A stretch of 64,000 nucleotides of DNA, from the NCBI GenBank assembly GCA_023101725.1, contig JALJCO010007877.1:518234-582233 (forward strand), given 5' to 3'. The notes beneath the pieces were generated by a model. It saw only the letters and a list, made by a program, of their open reading frames with translations, was not told the DNA's origin and did not search any database. Origin of the DNA: Atherinomorus stipes (taxonomy: Eukaryota > Chordata > Actinopteri > Atheriniformes > Atherinidae). Position numbers and translations under genes: made by a program. Positions within the stretch are counted from its first letter, which is position 1. The number at the start of each line of letters is the position of its first letter. Below are positions 23,801-33,167 of this stretch, piece after piece.

Positions 23801-25870
23801 ATGGATTTTTGAAAGAAAAGATGCTTTCTTTCAAATTATTTCATATTCCAAGCACAGTTGTGAATGTATGGTGGCTGTTAGTGGCCCAAAGACATAAAGA
23901 TTTTTTCATCTGTGAGTGGGTCCAGTGGTCTCAGGTGTAGCTATAACTGTACTATAAGTAACTATTTACTATTACTTATCCCCAAACAGTGCTTTAACGC
24001 CCATTAAACAAAGCTGGTATAGAAGTTTTAAAGTTCAGATGGTTCTTACTTCACGCACATTGTTTTGTCCATTCAGGGACACTGTAGTAAAATTGGTGGA
24101 ACAAATATGTGCACCGCCCAGCCAGTAGATATAAATGACTCATTCTAAGAAAATAAACATATAACAGCTATTCTAGTGCAGCAATTACACATCAATAGAA
24201 ACATAGTTTTGAATTACATAATATTCTGCCACTGACCTTTGATTTTTTACATACGGTACCTTTAAGGCTTGCCTCAAAAACCATCAGGATAAATATGAAT
24301 ATCCCTTTAGATTGTTGCATCGAACTGTTTGGTGATTCCCTCCCTGCCTTATTGTCTTTCTTTCCTGTTCAAGCTGTGTTCCCCTTACCCTCAGTCTGTT
24401 TATCTGCCTTCCAGTGTTTTTTTTTCCTGTTCCTCTTCCCTGAGTTTCTCAGAACCCAATCTTGTTCTAAATGAAAAACAGTTTTTCCACCAATCTAGCA
24501 TCCACACTCCTTGAGTCCAACCTGTCTGACCCTGATAATCTGTGTAAAAGTCAACTCTGATAAAATGAAGCAGAACAAGATGAGCAGTTTTACTGCAGAT
24601 AGTTAGCGAGATTATCAAAGTTTCCCAGTTAGCCGAGTTTAGGTTTTAAAAGGTTGAATTTTCTAGTACTGACCAGATGATGAGCCGTAATAACTTTCTT
24701 AATTTTGTAAAAATACAAAACAAAAAACAAAACAATTCCTGTTACAGTTTTGCGTTCTGACCATATTCTGTTCTACATCTAACTTTTTGTCATTTTTTTT
24801 TCATAACCCAGTCAAAAAGAGGACAACATCAAATGTTTCCAGGCATGAATAAGTTTAAATGTTGCAATATCCCCCCAGATAGTCAGAAATAATGTTTTTT
24901 TGCTGGTGCTGAGCCCATTAAATATGCAGTTTAAATGTGTGAAGGCAGTGATTAAATAGTCCTTGATGCATTTGTTTTTGAGGCTTTTGCTGTAAACCCT
25001 CAACACATCATCAGATGAGCTCTGAAAGCAAATAAAACAGGTCATTATTACATTGTAACCAGTGAGTGGATGTCTTTATAGCTCTTCCAAGTCTTCATGA
25101 GCACATCACTATACACACATTCGCTGACTGATGAGCACACATGGCAATGTAGAGTTCTGCTCTGAAATTCAGTTTTTATATAAAAGCCCTCATGGTGGGC
25201 AGAGAGATTTGAGTTAATCTTTGTGTCATGGGAAGACTTAAATAAGTCAATCTGGGAAGTTAAATTTCATATTTAGATGAAATTAACACATTCTCGTGCA
25301 TTTTAAAAGTCAGGTTTGGGTCTGACTAATAAATATGGGGGAATTACACTGATTCTGTAGTGCTGTGGGGACACCTGCTGGACAAATCCTGCCACTGCAG
25401 CCTCCCAAATCCTTGTGATGAGGATGTTTTGTTTCTTACTTGTTGTAATAAAGATGTTTTCAACTGGAGAAAAATTAAGTGGTAAGACAGTGAATCTGTG
25501 TGCTTGCAGGTGAACAGAGAAATTGTTTCTGGGTTGAAGTACCGTCATGTGACCTACAGAAAAGGAGTAAGAAGTAGGTTCAACTTGGTTCTTCCTTAAT
25601 AAACAATGAAATAGTATTTAAAAATCATAACATAATGCGATCATCATCATGTTTATTCTGTATCATCCCTCAGTGAATAAGGTAGTGTATATGGTGGGAA
25701 GTTACGGCCCCCGGGCGGAGGAACAGGAGTTTCTGTGCCCGGCTGAAGAGGCGTCTAAAGGCGTGATGTCACGTGGCCAATATCTGATCAAGTCCTGCTT
25801 CACAGACGATGACAAAAACATCTATTTGTCCTGGGAGTGGAACCTCAACATCAGCAAGGACTGGAATTAA
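8635..25870 (+). CDS. arhgdig: Rho GDP-dissociation inhibitor, gamma-like (arhgdig), exons 2-6
   Basis: RhoGDIs extract prenylated Rho GTPases from membranes and keep them GDP-bound in the cytosol. Five exons are visible: 8635-8808 (or to 8811), 9935-10018, 22585-22658, 25510-25573 and 25674-25870. Joined, they give about 195 residues: an acidic N-terminal arm ([20 protein letters not shown]), the DKDDESL regulatory helix, then the immunoglobulin-like domain ending [13 protein letters not shown] and a stop. LLADK at the start, [10 protein letters not shown], and VYMVGSYGP fit the gamma type better than alpha or beta; gamma also has a hydrophobic N-terminal extension. The exon that would encode that extension and the start codon is missing, so the entry is partial. 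The serine before the FTDDD loop, a kinase site in RhoGDI-alpha, is present. One glycine usual at the exon 3/4 junction is absent. Alternative: a beta-like paralogue. Confidence 0.85.
8809..8831. repeat. GT microsatellite at a splice donor
   Basis: A (GT)n run of about 8 units directly follows arhgdig exon 2 and supplies the candidate donor dinucleotides. Length changes here could shift donor choice. Confidence 0.85.
8832..9284. other. arhgdig intron 2, no element recognised
   Basis: Ordinary intron sequence with a short C run near 9187. Nothing else seen. Confidence 0.5.
9285..9632 (-). repeat. Dispersed repeat family R3, minus-strand copy
   Basis: Matches, in reverse complement, the copies at 46250-46560 and 52368-52690. 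Shared landmarks are the GGGGCTGGYTCCAAAACAGA word, the cacagcagaaataaac word and GATTGACAGG. It lies inside arhgdig intron 2. Confidence 0.75.
9935..10018 (+). CDS. arhgdig: arhgdig exon 3
   Basis: Acceptor TTTCTCCTTTAG before 9935 and donor GTAAAG after 10018, phase 1 on both sides. Encodes (D)[17 protein letters not shown] then [10 protein letters not shown], the first strands of the immunoglobulin-like fold. Confidence 0.92.
10019..11155. other. Start of arhgdig intron 3, nothing recognised
   Basis: Ordinary AT-rich intron. The open frames here have no domain and no codon signal. Confidence 0.5.
11156..11530 (+). pseudogene. Tc1-like transposase, N-terminal fragment
   Basis: From about 11226 the frame reads [18 protein letters not shown], the helix-turn-helix start of fish Tc1-like transposases. 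It is then broken by a G-rich run (11350-11369) and resumes in another frame ([10 protein letters not shown] ... [17 protein letters not shown]). The catalytic domain is absent. A dead fragment in arhgdig intron 3. Confidence 0.85.
11727..12305. mobile_element. TIR element family R2, copy 1
   Basis: Collinear with 42918-43446 over most of its length (shared: ccaagctgttcactccctga, gttagctcacgttag, gtcagcatttagc). The left end CCGTGTCTCAAGCCGCACAC matches the inverted right end of the other copy, so the family has TIRs of about 20 bases. Its own right end is decayed. Non-coding. Confidence 0.8.
12306..12986. other. Intron 3 spacer
   Basis: No gene, RNA or repeat structure recognised. Confidence 0.5.
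12989..14558 (+). mobile_element. Nearly complete Tc1-like transposon, inactive
   Basis: The ends CAGCTGTGTGAAAAAGTTTT and its inverted counterpart (TTTTTCACACAGCTG) bound 1570 bp, with the TA target duplication at 12987-12988 and 14559-14560. The TIRs continue well inward (tgcatgttagtcacacttaa is repeated inverted near 14490-14510), with secondary ends around 13160-13200 and 14350-14390. The transposase inside is broken. Size and ends are typical of Tc1-type elements in fish. Confidence 0.93.
13355..14345 (+). pseudogene. Tc1-like transposase pseudogene
   Basis: Cut-and-paste DNA transposase of the DDE type, inside the 1570-bp element. The paired helix-turn-helix region starts [20 protein letters not shown], with the GRPRK-type hook changed to SGWPTK. 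The catalytic domain is split by frameshifts: [13 protein letters not shown] near 13890-13935, then [18 protein letters not shown] near 14049-14100, [12 protein letters not shown] near 14150-14180, and the end [12 protein letters not shown] at 14345. The aspartate and glutamate of the second and third catalytic positions are visible. At the first, the usual TDETK reads LCETK, so the first aspartate is lost. At least two frame changes and a stop near 14245 make it inactive. Confidence 0.9.
14758..15223. mobile_element. TTAAAGG-ended MITE family C, copy 1
   Basis: Starts TTAAAGGATCTAGAGGCAGG and ends CCGGCCTCTGCTCCCTTTAA. It is the inverted counterpart of 58395-58867: shared, in opposite orientation, are the 'agtgtctctcagttgatctg' word and the 'ccataactatcccttacagtgt' region. 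Length 466 bp, non-coding, in arhgdig intron 3. Confidence 0.75.
15330..15955. repeat. A-rich repeat with loosely repeating units
   Basis: Words such as 'aaaagggaa', 'caacaccaa' and 'ctaaa(c)' recur every 60-70 bases or so. It resembles the internal A-rich part of a fish dispersed element. No coding frame. Confidence 0.4.
15975..16212. repeat. AT-rich inverted array (foldback)
   Basis: The right half carries units of roughly 22-24 bases built on TTATCATGTTTGTACAATAT. The left half carries the same unit in reverse complement (AACATGATAATTATATTGTA). The two halves can pair into a long imperfect hairpin. Confidence 0.65.
16213..18852. other. Intron 3 spacer
   Basis: AT-rich intron without a recognised exon or RNA gene. 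Its open frames have no recognisable domains. Confidence 0.45.
18853..19286. mobile_element. Foldback TIR element carrying a nested MITE
   Basis: The left end CTTCTAGACTTGCACTGGAA is mirrored by the right end (its reverse complement starts CTTTCAGACTTGCATTGTGG), and a second paired block (cagacatgc...gcatgtctg) lies inside. A family B MITE sits in the middle (18984-19164), implying a later insertion. Confidence 0.65.
18984..19164. mobile_element. MITE family B, copy 1 (CCCTAA-like core)
   Basis: The end GGGTCTATCTGCGGCTCGCAA is paired with CACAGATAGATACACTTGGG. The core has ACCCTACCCCTGACCCTTCC and several copies of gggcgtgt/acacgccca words. Related to 33838-34023, 36193-36432 and 43880-44080. 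Confidence 0.75.
19682..20045. repeat. Homopolymer and polypurine tract
   Basis: A run of T (19685-19702) is followed by G/C homopolymer steps (CCCCCCGGGGG near 19770) and then about 180 bases of almost pure A/G (19860-20040). The texture is unlike its surroundings. It may be a real purine tract or poorly resolved sequence. Confidence 0.7.
20046..20789. other. Intron 3 spacer
   Basis: Contains A-rich repeat-like sequence (20050-20230) similar in style to 15330-15955. No gene seen. Confidence 0.4.
20790..21145. repeat. Old AAGATTTTCTT-type dispersed repeat
   Basis: AAAAAGATTTTCTTTTG occurs twice (about 20911 and 20942), followed by runs of 'aagat', 'cttgataagat' and 'aacaagatctta'. Looks like a decayed dispersed element; class unknown. 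Confidence 0.4.
21283..21545 (+). pseudogene. Tc1-like transposase fragment
   Basis: [17 protein letters not shown] ... [11 protein letters not shown] ... [16 protein letters not shown] followed by a frameshifted cagcaggacaatgcacc (QQDNAP) matches the catalytic-domain part of a Tc1-like family common in fish. No ends recognised; dead. Confidence 0.7.
21546..22584. other. End of arhgdig intron 3
   Basis: Ordinary intron with T-rich patches leading to the acceptor TTTGTGCAG at 22584. Nothing else recognised. Confidence 0.5.
22585..22658 (+). CDS. arhgdig: arhgdig exon 4
   Basis: Acceptor GTGCAG and donor GTAAGA. Enters in phase 1 and leaves in phase 0. Encodes (D)[19 protein letters not shown] then KIHFK, a highly conserved stretch of the immunoglobulin-like domain. 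Confidence 0.95.
23309..24265. mobile_element. 957-bp foldback element with arms of about 450 bases
   Basis: Almost the whole element is an inverted repeat. The left arm, from TTAAAGGTACAGTGTAAAAA to about 23779, pairs with the right arm from about 23841 to GGTACCTTTAA at 24265. The unpaired centre is only about 60 bases and itself holds a small hairpin (gaaagaaaag...ctttctttc). Both edges carry TTAA. No coding frame. It lies in arhgdig intron 4, about 650 bases after exon 4. Confidence 0.92.
24266..25509. other. Rest of arhgdig intron 4
   Basis: Ordinary intron. Ends with the acceptor GTGCTTGCAG. No gene or clear repeat seen. Confidence 0.5.
25510..25573 (+). CDS. arhgdig: arhgdig exon 5
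   Basis: Acceptor CTTGCAG and donor GTAGGT. Phase 0 in, phase 1 out. Encodes [20 protein letters not shown] plus R, the RhoGDI core motif. Confidence 0.95.
25674..25870 (+). CDS. arhgdig: arhgdig exon 6, with stop
   Basis: Acceptor ATCCCTCAG. The single base from exon 5 plus TG gives methionine at the junction. Encodes [20 protein letters not shown] through the FTDDDK loop to [12 protein letters not shown] and TAA at 25868-25870. Confidence 0.96.
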
Positions 25871-27394
25871 CATGGTGGGAGAGAGATGATGCTGCTCTCT
25901 TCCCTTTTCTCTCCTGCTCTTCATCCCTTCTTGTCCATCCCCTTTTCTGCCTTCTCCCTCATCATCCTTTAAGAGCAGCCTTGCAAAGGTCAAGACAGGA
26001 AGCTCTGTTTCCCCTCCTCTTTCTCAATTTACTCTGCTTTTTGTTCCCCTTGAGAGGAGAGGAGATTCTCCTTTTTCATTTCAGGTCCTTCATCCTCTCC
26101 TACTTACTCTGTAATGCAGGCTATCAGATGTCTGGTTGGTGAGTTTAAGCATAAAGGGAAACATTATCTAACTAAGATGTCAACACACTGCAGACAGAGT
26201 TGCTGTCGCCTGCAGGACTTAATTATCATGATTTATTGCAAAGATGTGTTGCACGTCTCATGTCTGATTAGTCGAACAGACTTTCCCAAAGATGAAACTT
26301 AAGAATAACAAAAGGGACTTGGACATGTCCAAACATTAGTTTAAAGAGGGAGTCAGGCCTATAAATGCTGGAGCATTTAAAGCAATCTGAGCTCTGAGCG
26401 CAAAATTTCTCTAAACTGTGTCAGAAATTGTGATGCACATTCATGGTGTGCATAGTTTATATAATTAAGTGTCCCTAAAACTCTAGAATATCATAAACTC
26501 TGATGCCCAACATAAATAAATGCACAAAAAAGAGAGATTTTCTCAATTTGGTGTATTTTTTTTGAGTTGAAGCTCAGTTGTGATGGTGATCCATGCGCTC
26601 TCTGTGACGCTGCCATCCAACCACCGGCCCCCTAAGCTTATCCAGAAGCTAGAAAAGTATTTTATCTCTTGGTCTGTTGGATTTCCACTGAGGTCTGCAG
26701 CTCAGGGTAGATTATGAAAATGAAGTCTGCTGAAGTGTGTCACTCCATCTGCGTGTGTTCGCTGGAGTCTGGGTGGCCGTGCAGAGCCTACAGTAAAACC
26801 AGGAAATCCACTTCAGCAGCATCGTCACAAAATCTGACATCTTGTAAATTTCTTCGTGGTTTTTGATATTTTTATTCGTGTTTTATGACAAACCCACTGT
26901 GAAAAGATCATAAATGAGTATTTTATCGCTTATATGTCCCCTACGTTGAGCAGTGTGGCTTCTTGGATGTCTTATACTCAGTACAAACACAAGAAAGTGC
27001 TCCTCAGCACCATTTACTGAAAATCTGCAGGGCTTTCAGTGCTTGCATTTGTCTCTTACAGCATAACTGCTGTAAACCAATCAGAGACTGGCAAGAACTA
27101 TTTCTTTAGTACAATTAAAAGTTATAGATTCAGCCAGATATAATGGGTATTAAACCTGACGTGACTGAGAGCTACAGACCCAACTCTGACGCTACTTTCT
27201 TCCTACCAGGACCCCTTTTCTCATTCCTGGAGCTTTCCTTGGCTTCTGTTTCCCATGCTGGAACTGTAAGGAGGATAAGGAAAAGACCTCCTGGAAGACA
27301 CTTGTGGAAAACTTTCATGGTCAGAATGCGTTTAGATGGATGTAGACCAGTCAGACCAGTCAGTTTGTCTAATATTCATCTGCTCATGGAGGGA

Positions 27395-27610
27395 AAAAAG
27401 AGACTAAATGACAGTTTTACTGTCCTCCTTCCACTGGCTTCTCGCTAGCTGTAGGATTCATTTTAAAACTTGCAACAGCAAGCTAGCAAAACCTTAACAA
27501 ACTGAGGTCACCTAGCCAGTTGCTCCAGGTTGTGCCTAAATCTAAGTTTAGAACGAGGGTGATTTAACCGTTGCACCCAACCATCTCACAGTAGAACTGG
27601 TCCGAGTTGG
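27395..27610 (+). repeat. L2-like LINE 3' end fragment
   Basis: The translation is like the tail of fish LINE proteins, with a decayed 'PLASR..(I)DSF/ILKL' segment (cttccactggcttctcgctag ... ggattcattttaaaact). Further weak resemblance is seen at 27535-27600. Frames are broken. Confidence 0.5.
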
Positions 27611-28558
27611 TTGTTTTATTGCAGCATTTGAATAAAGTTGACCTTACAAAGTAATGCAGTTAGAGCTTCCCACACCCGAGTGGATGCTCAACAATCCAAA
27701 GCAAAATCTGCTGAAATGAATCGATGTGATAGCCGTGTTGCACCGCATCCTCCTGAATGATAGAGAAGGAGGAACATTGATATTCTATGAGCTCAATTCT
27801 CCTGTTATCTTGTTTAGCCACTGTACAGAACATCCTTTTACCCCCCCTTCACAGGGATCAATAGAGCAGATTCATTACGTTATAAGGACATATTTCTGTC
27901 TGTCATTGATTTATTACTAACTAATCTCCCTATTTTCATTTCCCCTGTTCTATTTATACACATTATCTTATGAATTAAAAGAATATCTAACAGCTCTAAG
28001 ATGAAATGAATCAAAAAGCATTCATAAACCAGAGAGAACAGATGAATAACCTCGTTATACACGGGTCTTTGAGTTGTGTTTAATCATGTGCTGTGTGCTT
28101 TCAAAGCGCTGGAGTTCCTTAAGTCTTCGTGGCCCTCTTTAGAAGAGCGCACCAGTGACGGACTGTAACTGAACTGTGTATATTGTAGAAAGAGATGCAT
28201 GTGTGTGCTTTAGGATTTGATACTATTCACTCTGAAACAAACGAACAAAGTCTGCTTTTTAAACCTCTCTGTGATACCAGGGAACAAGTGAAAAGTGGCA
28301 GGGGTGCTGTCTGAGCAGCACATGAAGGGATACGTGGATATCCCGTAAAAATAAGCAATGTCATAACTGTGCTAAGTCTTTGGATATGCTATTGTTATTG
28401 TAGCTGAACATGTTGAACACTGAAATACCATTCGAGTGAATTGTTGTGGTCTAAGACAAACTGTACATGTTGGCTAGTTGGGTGTTGCATGGTTTAACAA
28501 GATTCCTTCTTTCCTTTTTTATTTTACATCTTTAATCTCAAATTTAATGTGACTTAAA

Positions 28559-28564
28559 AATAAA
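28559..28564 (+). terminator. Poly(A) signal AATAAA
   Basis: AATAAA followed within 15 bases by an 18-base A run. The run may be genomic A-rich sequence or mark an old poly(A) insertion. Candidate end for arhgdig. Confidence 0.4.
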
Positions 28565-28839
28565 ATGAAATTAAAAAAAAAAAAAAAAAAAGAATGTCAG
28601 GCACATATCCAAATGCCATTGATCGCCATTTACTGCAGACACAGTATTTACAGGGATGATATTAAAGGCACAGACAGCTGGAAGAAGCCGTCTGTATCTG
28701 CTGCCTGTAATAAACAAGTGCTGCATCTTCAAATATTGGTGTCAACTCTCGTATCCTGTATCGTTTAATAAAGGCATTTCAAACAACCAGAAAGCTGTCG
28801 TCTTTGACTCCATCCTGCAGAAACCAAGTTATGGTTGAT

Positions 28840-29620
28840 CAATGCAGCCATGTTTCTAAAAAGTTGCAACAACTTGTAAAATATCAATAAAACACAATGC
28901 AATAGTTTTCAAGTAACTTTAAAGCTGTATTTACAGTAAACGATAATACAGAGAGAACTTGCAGTACTGTGCAGAACTCTTTAAACATAACTCATCATAA
29001 ACTTTATTAAGAACGCACATGAATTCAGATCATTGCAAAACTATAGATAGCAATACAAATATTTCCTGTGCTAACATAAACATATGGCATGCGAAGCAAA
29101 AACATTTAGCATCATAACAAGCTTGGAAGTCAGTATTTCCTATGACTGCTTATATTATTCAACACATTCTGAACCCTAATAGAGAACCTTGTAATCTCTT
29201 TAAAACAGTGGTGCATTATTTACTTACTTATGCACAAGCTAAACCTGAAACTGCTTTCTGTTTGCTATCATTTATTTTGCAAGTAATTAATTACAGTTTG
29301 GCTTAAATGATGAAATAAGCATTTGTTTTTGCAAACCCTATCTACTGTACGACTGCAAAACTGGAAATACTACCAGTTTACATCCACTTCATTTGATAAA
29401 AGGTTATATATCTCAAATTAACCATCATGTTTACATTTTATTAACATAAATAGTGTTACTGATTAAGCTTTATTAGGAAAATATCGTTTCAAAACCCCAT
29501 CATTTAGCCTTTCTGAAGAGTTACAATCAAATTTGTTATCAGTTGGATGGTTATGCTACAGAATTGTAGTCTTTACATAATTGGAGTGTTTTCTGTCTAA
29601 TTGTGTCTAATATATGTATG
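28840..29620. other. Gene-free spacer
   Basis: AT-rich sequence with no gene, RNA or repeat structure recognised. Confidence 0.5.
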
Positions 29621-29624
29621 AGAT

Positions 29625-29765
29625 GGTGGCCGGCAGCACTGGAGTGCCACAAGGAACTGTACTCTCACCATTCCCCTTCACAATGTACACCTCAGATTTC
29701 CACTACCATTCTGAGTCCTGTCATCTGCAGAAATACTCAGATTACTCTGGTAACATAAATTTATT
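29625..29765 (+). pseudogene. LINE reverse-transcriptase fragment
   Basis: STGVPQGTVLSPF then TMYTSDFHYHSESCHLQKYS matches the conserved 'GxPQG..LSP' block of non-LTR reverse transcriptases, including the stretch leading to the catalytic FADD, here decayed to YSDYSG. About 45 residues only. Confidence 0.75.
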
Positions 29766-30230
29766 AAATACACTCACACCACCACAGTTGTGAGTTTTTA
29801 TTGCATTTCTGCCAATAACATGGTATACACAAGAACAATAATGATGCATAATATTGAGGAGCTGTATTGTCATAAACATTCACTTACAAGTGATGTCACG
29901 TTGCTAGCATGTTTTTTTTTAGCTAAATTGAGTGAATTCTTTTTGTGGGATGTAACAGCCACAGTTGAGATGTGGGGATGATGCCGTTACGTCTAAACTC
30001 ACATGAAGGCGTACTGCCACTGACGATGAAACATCAGTGATAATGAGAGAAGAGCTCAGGCAGAGTGAAATGCATAACATGGTCACCTCAGTCAGAATAC
30101 ACCGAACCTATCTGAACCAATCACAATATGATTTCAATCAAATAGTGAAAACCTTTTGATAAAAGGATCAATAGGGGAAAAAATAATAATCGTGATATAA
30201 TATAATATGTACTGTTTTATATTCATATTG
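29766..30230. other. Gene-free spacer
   Basis: Nothing recognised except short AT repeats near 30180-30210. Confidence 0.5.
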
Positions 30231-30236
30231 TTTATT
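30231..30236 (-). terminator. Candidate poly(A) signal for the 30.7-kb microprotein
   Basis: TTTATT on the + strand is AATAAA on the minus strand, about 500 bases downstream of the small minus-strand frame. Its use is not shown. Confidence 0.35.
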
Positions 30237-30732
30237 TTGTCTTTTGCATGTAATAAGTCTACAAAAGTCATGCAACTCATCTGTAGTGCAGATTTCTGCT
30301 GCTTCACTGAACATCTCAGCTGAAAGTAATTTGGATTATGCCAATCTTGTGATTATTTTAGGACACCTTTGTACCTTCAGCAACCACAAAAACGTGATAC
30401 AGTCGTGATGTTTTAACTTAGACTAAAGAAATACTCTATTTTGCATTGCTGGGTATGACAAAACATCCCGTTTGTTATTTGCTGAGTTGGTGAAGTGTCT
30501 CTGTCACCTTCACCTCACAGTTCTCTGAAAGTCTGAGCCAAACAAAACAGAAAAGCCTCATCAAGTCCTGTCCTCCCTCATTGACTGTTTGCGGTTAAAG
30601 AAAGCTACTGTAGGTAAGCTTACTGTAAATGAAAAGCAAAGTGACCAAAAAAATTTGAATGGAAAGTCAGTAATTACAAAAGGAAAATGTGTGTAAACTG
30701 GCTCTTTTTGCCAGTGTGTCCATCTGTCCAGC

Positions 30733-30927
30733 TCATTTGTGAGTCATGGCAGTAGTGTTGTTGCTTCTGAGCGCCTGCTCCAGCAGGGCTCGCTGGGCCG
30801 TGGCAGGAAGGTAGAGGAAGGAGTAGATGAGCACCAGCAGCAGCAGCGCCAGCAGCAGAGGGAGGCCCCAGTCCGACGTCATTAAAGGCTCATCGCAGCG
30901 AGCTTGCAGGAACGACTTATTATGCAT
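30733..30927 (-). CDS. Putative single-pass membrane microprotein (64 aa), unknown
   Basis: I do not recognise this protein. The frame starts MHNKSFLQARCDEPLMTSDW and runs directly into a 20-residue hydrophobic segment (about residues 21-40, leucine-rich, ending IYSFLYL). A polar helix-prone tail follows (AQRALLEQALRSNNTTAM) and the stop after MTHK. It is notable because base composition rises sharply in GC only within the frame, most leucines use CTG, and the hydrophobic block is compact and followed by charged residues, as in small regulatory membrane peptides. The tail includes one N-glycosylation sequon (NTT). The start has purine at -3 only weakly (ATC before ATG). Upstream on the same strand a GTAAGA donor (31104) and a CTACTCAG acceptor (31029) could define a 76-base leader intron. 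Alternatives: last exon of a longer gene, or a chance frame in a GC-rich CTG-repeat patch. Confidence 0.5.
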   Translation of the reverse strand: MHNKSFLQARCDEPLMTSDWGLPLLLALLLLVLIYSFLYLPATAQRALLEQALRSNNTTAMTHK

Positions 30928-31028
30928 GATGCTGGATATCTATGGCTTTTACCTGTTTAACAAAGATGAATCAGATGACTTTGATGTTCAGTCTTCCGAA
31001 ACACGCTTGGTCTTGAGTGAAGCTACAC

Positions 31029-31104
31029 CTGAGTAGGAAATGCGCCACAATAAATGCAAGAAAAACCTTACAAAAAGCTGGAAATGCAGGTTTGACTTTC
31101 TTAC
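31029..31104 (-). other. Possible short leader intron of the microprotein
   Basis: The minus-strand donor CTGG|GTAAGA at 31104 and acceptor TTCCTACTCAG ending at 31029 face each other 76 bases apart, about 100 bases upstream of the ATG at 30927. Suggestive only. Confidence 0.25.
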
Positions 31105-31339
31105 CCAGCCTTGAAACACTAAAATATCCAAAGAGGGTCAGTGAAAGATGGAGAAAGTTGGTTTGGGAGATGTAGAGCCAGTTTCTCTCACTGTATCCTG
31201 GTCTTGTTTCAATGGGCAAACACTTAACAAAGGTGAAAAATGCCTTATCCAGTATCCAGTTTTTTCTCTTACTCAAAGTTAATTTTCCTGCAGCATCTGC
31301 AAGGTTTACGCCTCTCCTCTTGATCTTCTCTCTCATCCA

Positions 31340-32504
31340 ACTGAAACGTTTCTGACTTATACAGGAAGCACACTGCCAGGTGCATCTTTACGTGTGCACT
31401 TGCAAAGCTTCATGCCAGCATTTTCCCACGTAGACACACCAATCCGCCTCTGAGCTCTGAGAAACTATGCAGAAAATAACCAGAAAACCAATAACAATGA
31501 CACAATGCCATGTGTGATTTCAAATCTGGCTAATTTTCATGTACACACACACTCGTACTCAAACGAAGCCAGATTGTGTTATGAAATGTGACTTATATAA
31601 TAAATCTTAATCGTCTTAGCTCTAAAACACTCACCTGGCTGTGATAAGGGATTAGTAACCAGAAGAGCTGCACGTTATTCACCTGTGGTTCAGCACAGCG
31701 TGTTCCTGACAGTCATCATGAAATATATTCGCTTTAGTCGTATGAGGACGTCAGAAACATCAGGGACATTATTAGCATTTGTCCTGGGAGCTTAAGTAGA
31801 AACCAGCTGGACTGTTTTTATGTAAATCCTCCAGACTAGCTGCTGGTAATTTCCAGGTATTTATCCTCTTGTGGAGTCATTAACACTTTGAGAGCCTCTA
31901 AGATCAACTGAGGTTTGTTTACCCTTTATGGAGGCCACCACATACCTGTAATGGCTTAACTTAGATTGACCTCTTTCAATGCTCTGTGAAAGCTGGATTT
32001 TAGACCTGCAGCATGCCGTTCTTATGAGAAAATGAAGATAGAATTAATTGCACGATATGTTTTAAATGCAGGTTAATATACCTATAATAATGTTAATAAT
32101 AATAATGTTGTAAATATTTATATTATAAGACAGGTTTTGGGAATTTTATTTGACTCAGGTCACTTCTTCAAATGGTGCCAGTTCATACCCAAAGATACAT
32201 GCCTGCCTCATTAATCTCTTTGATTCCTCCATCTGTGCTTGTTCACACACCTTCTCAGAGAGAAGATCTGTGCATATTTTGGGGGAGAAAAAGATTAAGT
32301 GTAATATCGATTAAAAGGCAATATCTATGCTGTCAATTTTAACATGCGCATGAATGTTAAAGTCACCCACTATAATAAATTTATCCTGACTCAGCGCTAA
32401 TCAGCCTTAAGACTACACTGCCACTTTATCACTACTCAGCACTTTGGCTGAGAGAAACTGAATTAATGAAGTAACTTAGCTATTATTAAAGTGATAAACA
32501 TTGC
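31340..32504. other. Gene-free spacer
   Basis: AT-rich. Nothing recognised beyond short AT repeats near 32090-32130. Confidence 0.45.
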
Positions 32505-32770
32505 AACGGGCTCTCATCAGAACCACCCCAGGAAAGGGAGACCAAGACTTACCTCTTCTGCAGAGAACACGTTTATCCAGAGATACAAGCCTCAGAAACC
32601 ACAAATGAAGACAGACTATAGCCTACACATGGCAGAGCTGAAGTACCAGACGCATCCCAACATAAACATGGACCAGGTCTTCATGGTCAAATTGCTGCAA
32701 AGAAGCCAAATCTGAGGAAGAACATGAAGAAGAGAAGGGAACTGGTTAGGCCAATTCCCTTCCATCGGGC
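32505..32770 (+). pseudogene. Tc1-like transposase fragment
   Basis: GKGRPRLTSSAENTFIQRY ... LRNHK, then after a frameshift the QVFMVKLLQRSQ/R region. This is the GRPR hook and second helix-turn-helix of a Tc1-like family common in vertebrates. The catalytic part is missing. Confidence 0.75.
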
Positions 32771-33167
32771 CAGTTTGTGAACCAGCAGGTCGCATGTTCA
32801 TGCGCTCTGGAGGCATTGCTTTTGGGTGGGAGTTTTGCAGTGTGTTTTTTTCAAAATGTAGCTTGCTAGGATCCCCTACCCCACCTTTAATGAGTTAAAA
32901 TCCTAAAAACATAGTTTTGAGGAGGACAGAAGTTGTTCAAATAAACTATGAAAAAAAAAAGGATTTCATAGCAGTTTTTGTGCATGGACACTTTTGTCCA
33001 TGAGGGTCACTTCGTCGCAAAATTTGAGGAGGGCACAAGGGTTAAGACCACATAAGATAGGAATAGTATAAAGAATTGTAAAAAAGAATAGAAAAATTTA
33101 TTGCATACTACTTTATTGCACTCCATTAGCTAAAAAAGATGCTCCCAGTCCAGTCAAGTTTGTAGTT
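32771..33167. other. Gene-free spacer
   Basis: Nothing recognised. Confidence 0.45.

Larger units (their letters stand above)
25871..28790 (+). other. arhgdig: Probable arhgdig 3' untranslated region and flank
   Basis: No coding frame of note after the stop. Candidate poly(A) signals AATAAA occur at about 27631, 28559-28564 (followed by an A run at 28573) and about 28767. Without transcripts the true end is unknown. A LINE scrap lies inside (27395-27610). Confidence 0.5.

Noticed and set aside
30971..31336. 121-codon minus-strand open frame upstream of the microprotein
   Set aside because: No domain, no hydrophobic or codon pattern like the downstream frame; contains likely splice signals, so more probably leader and intron.
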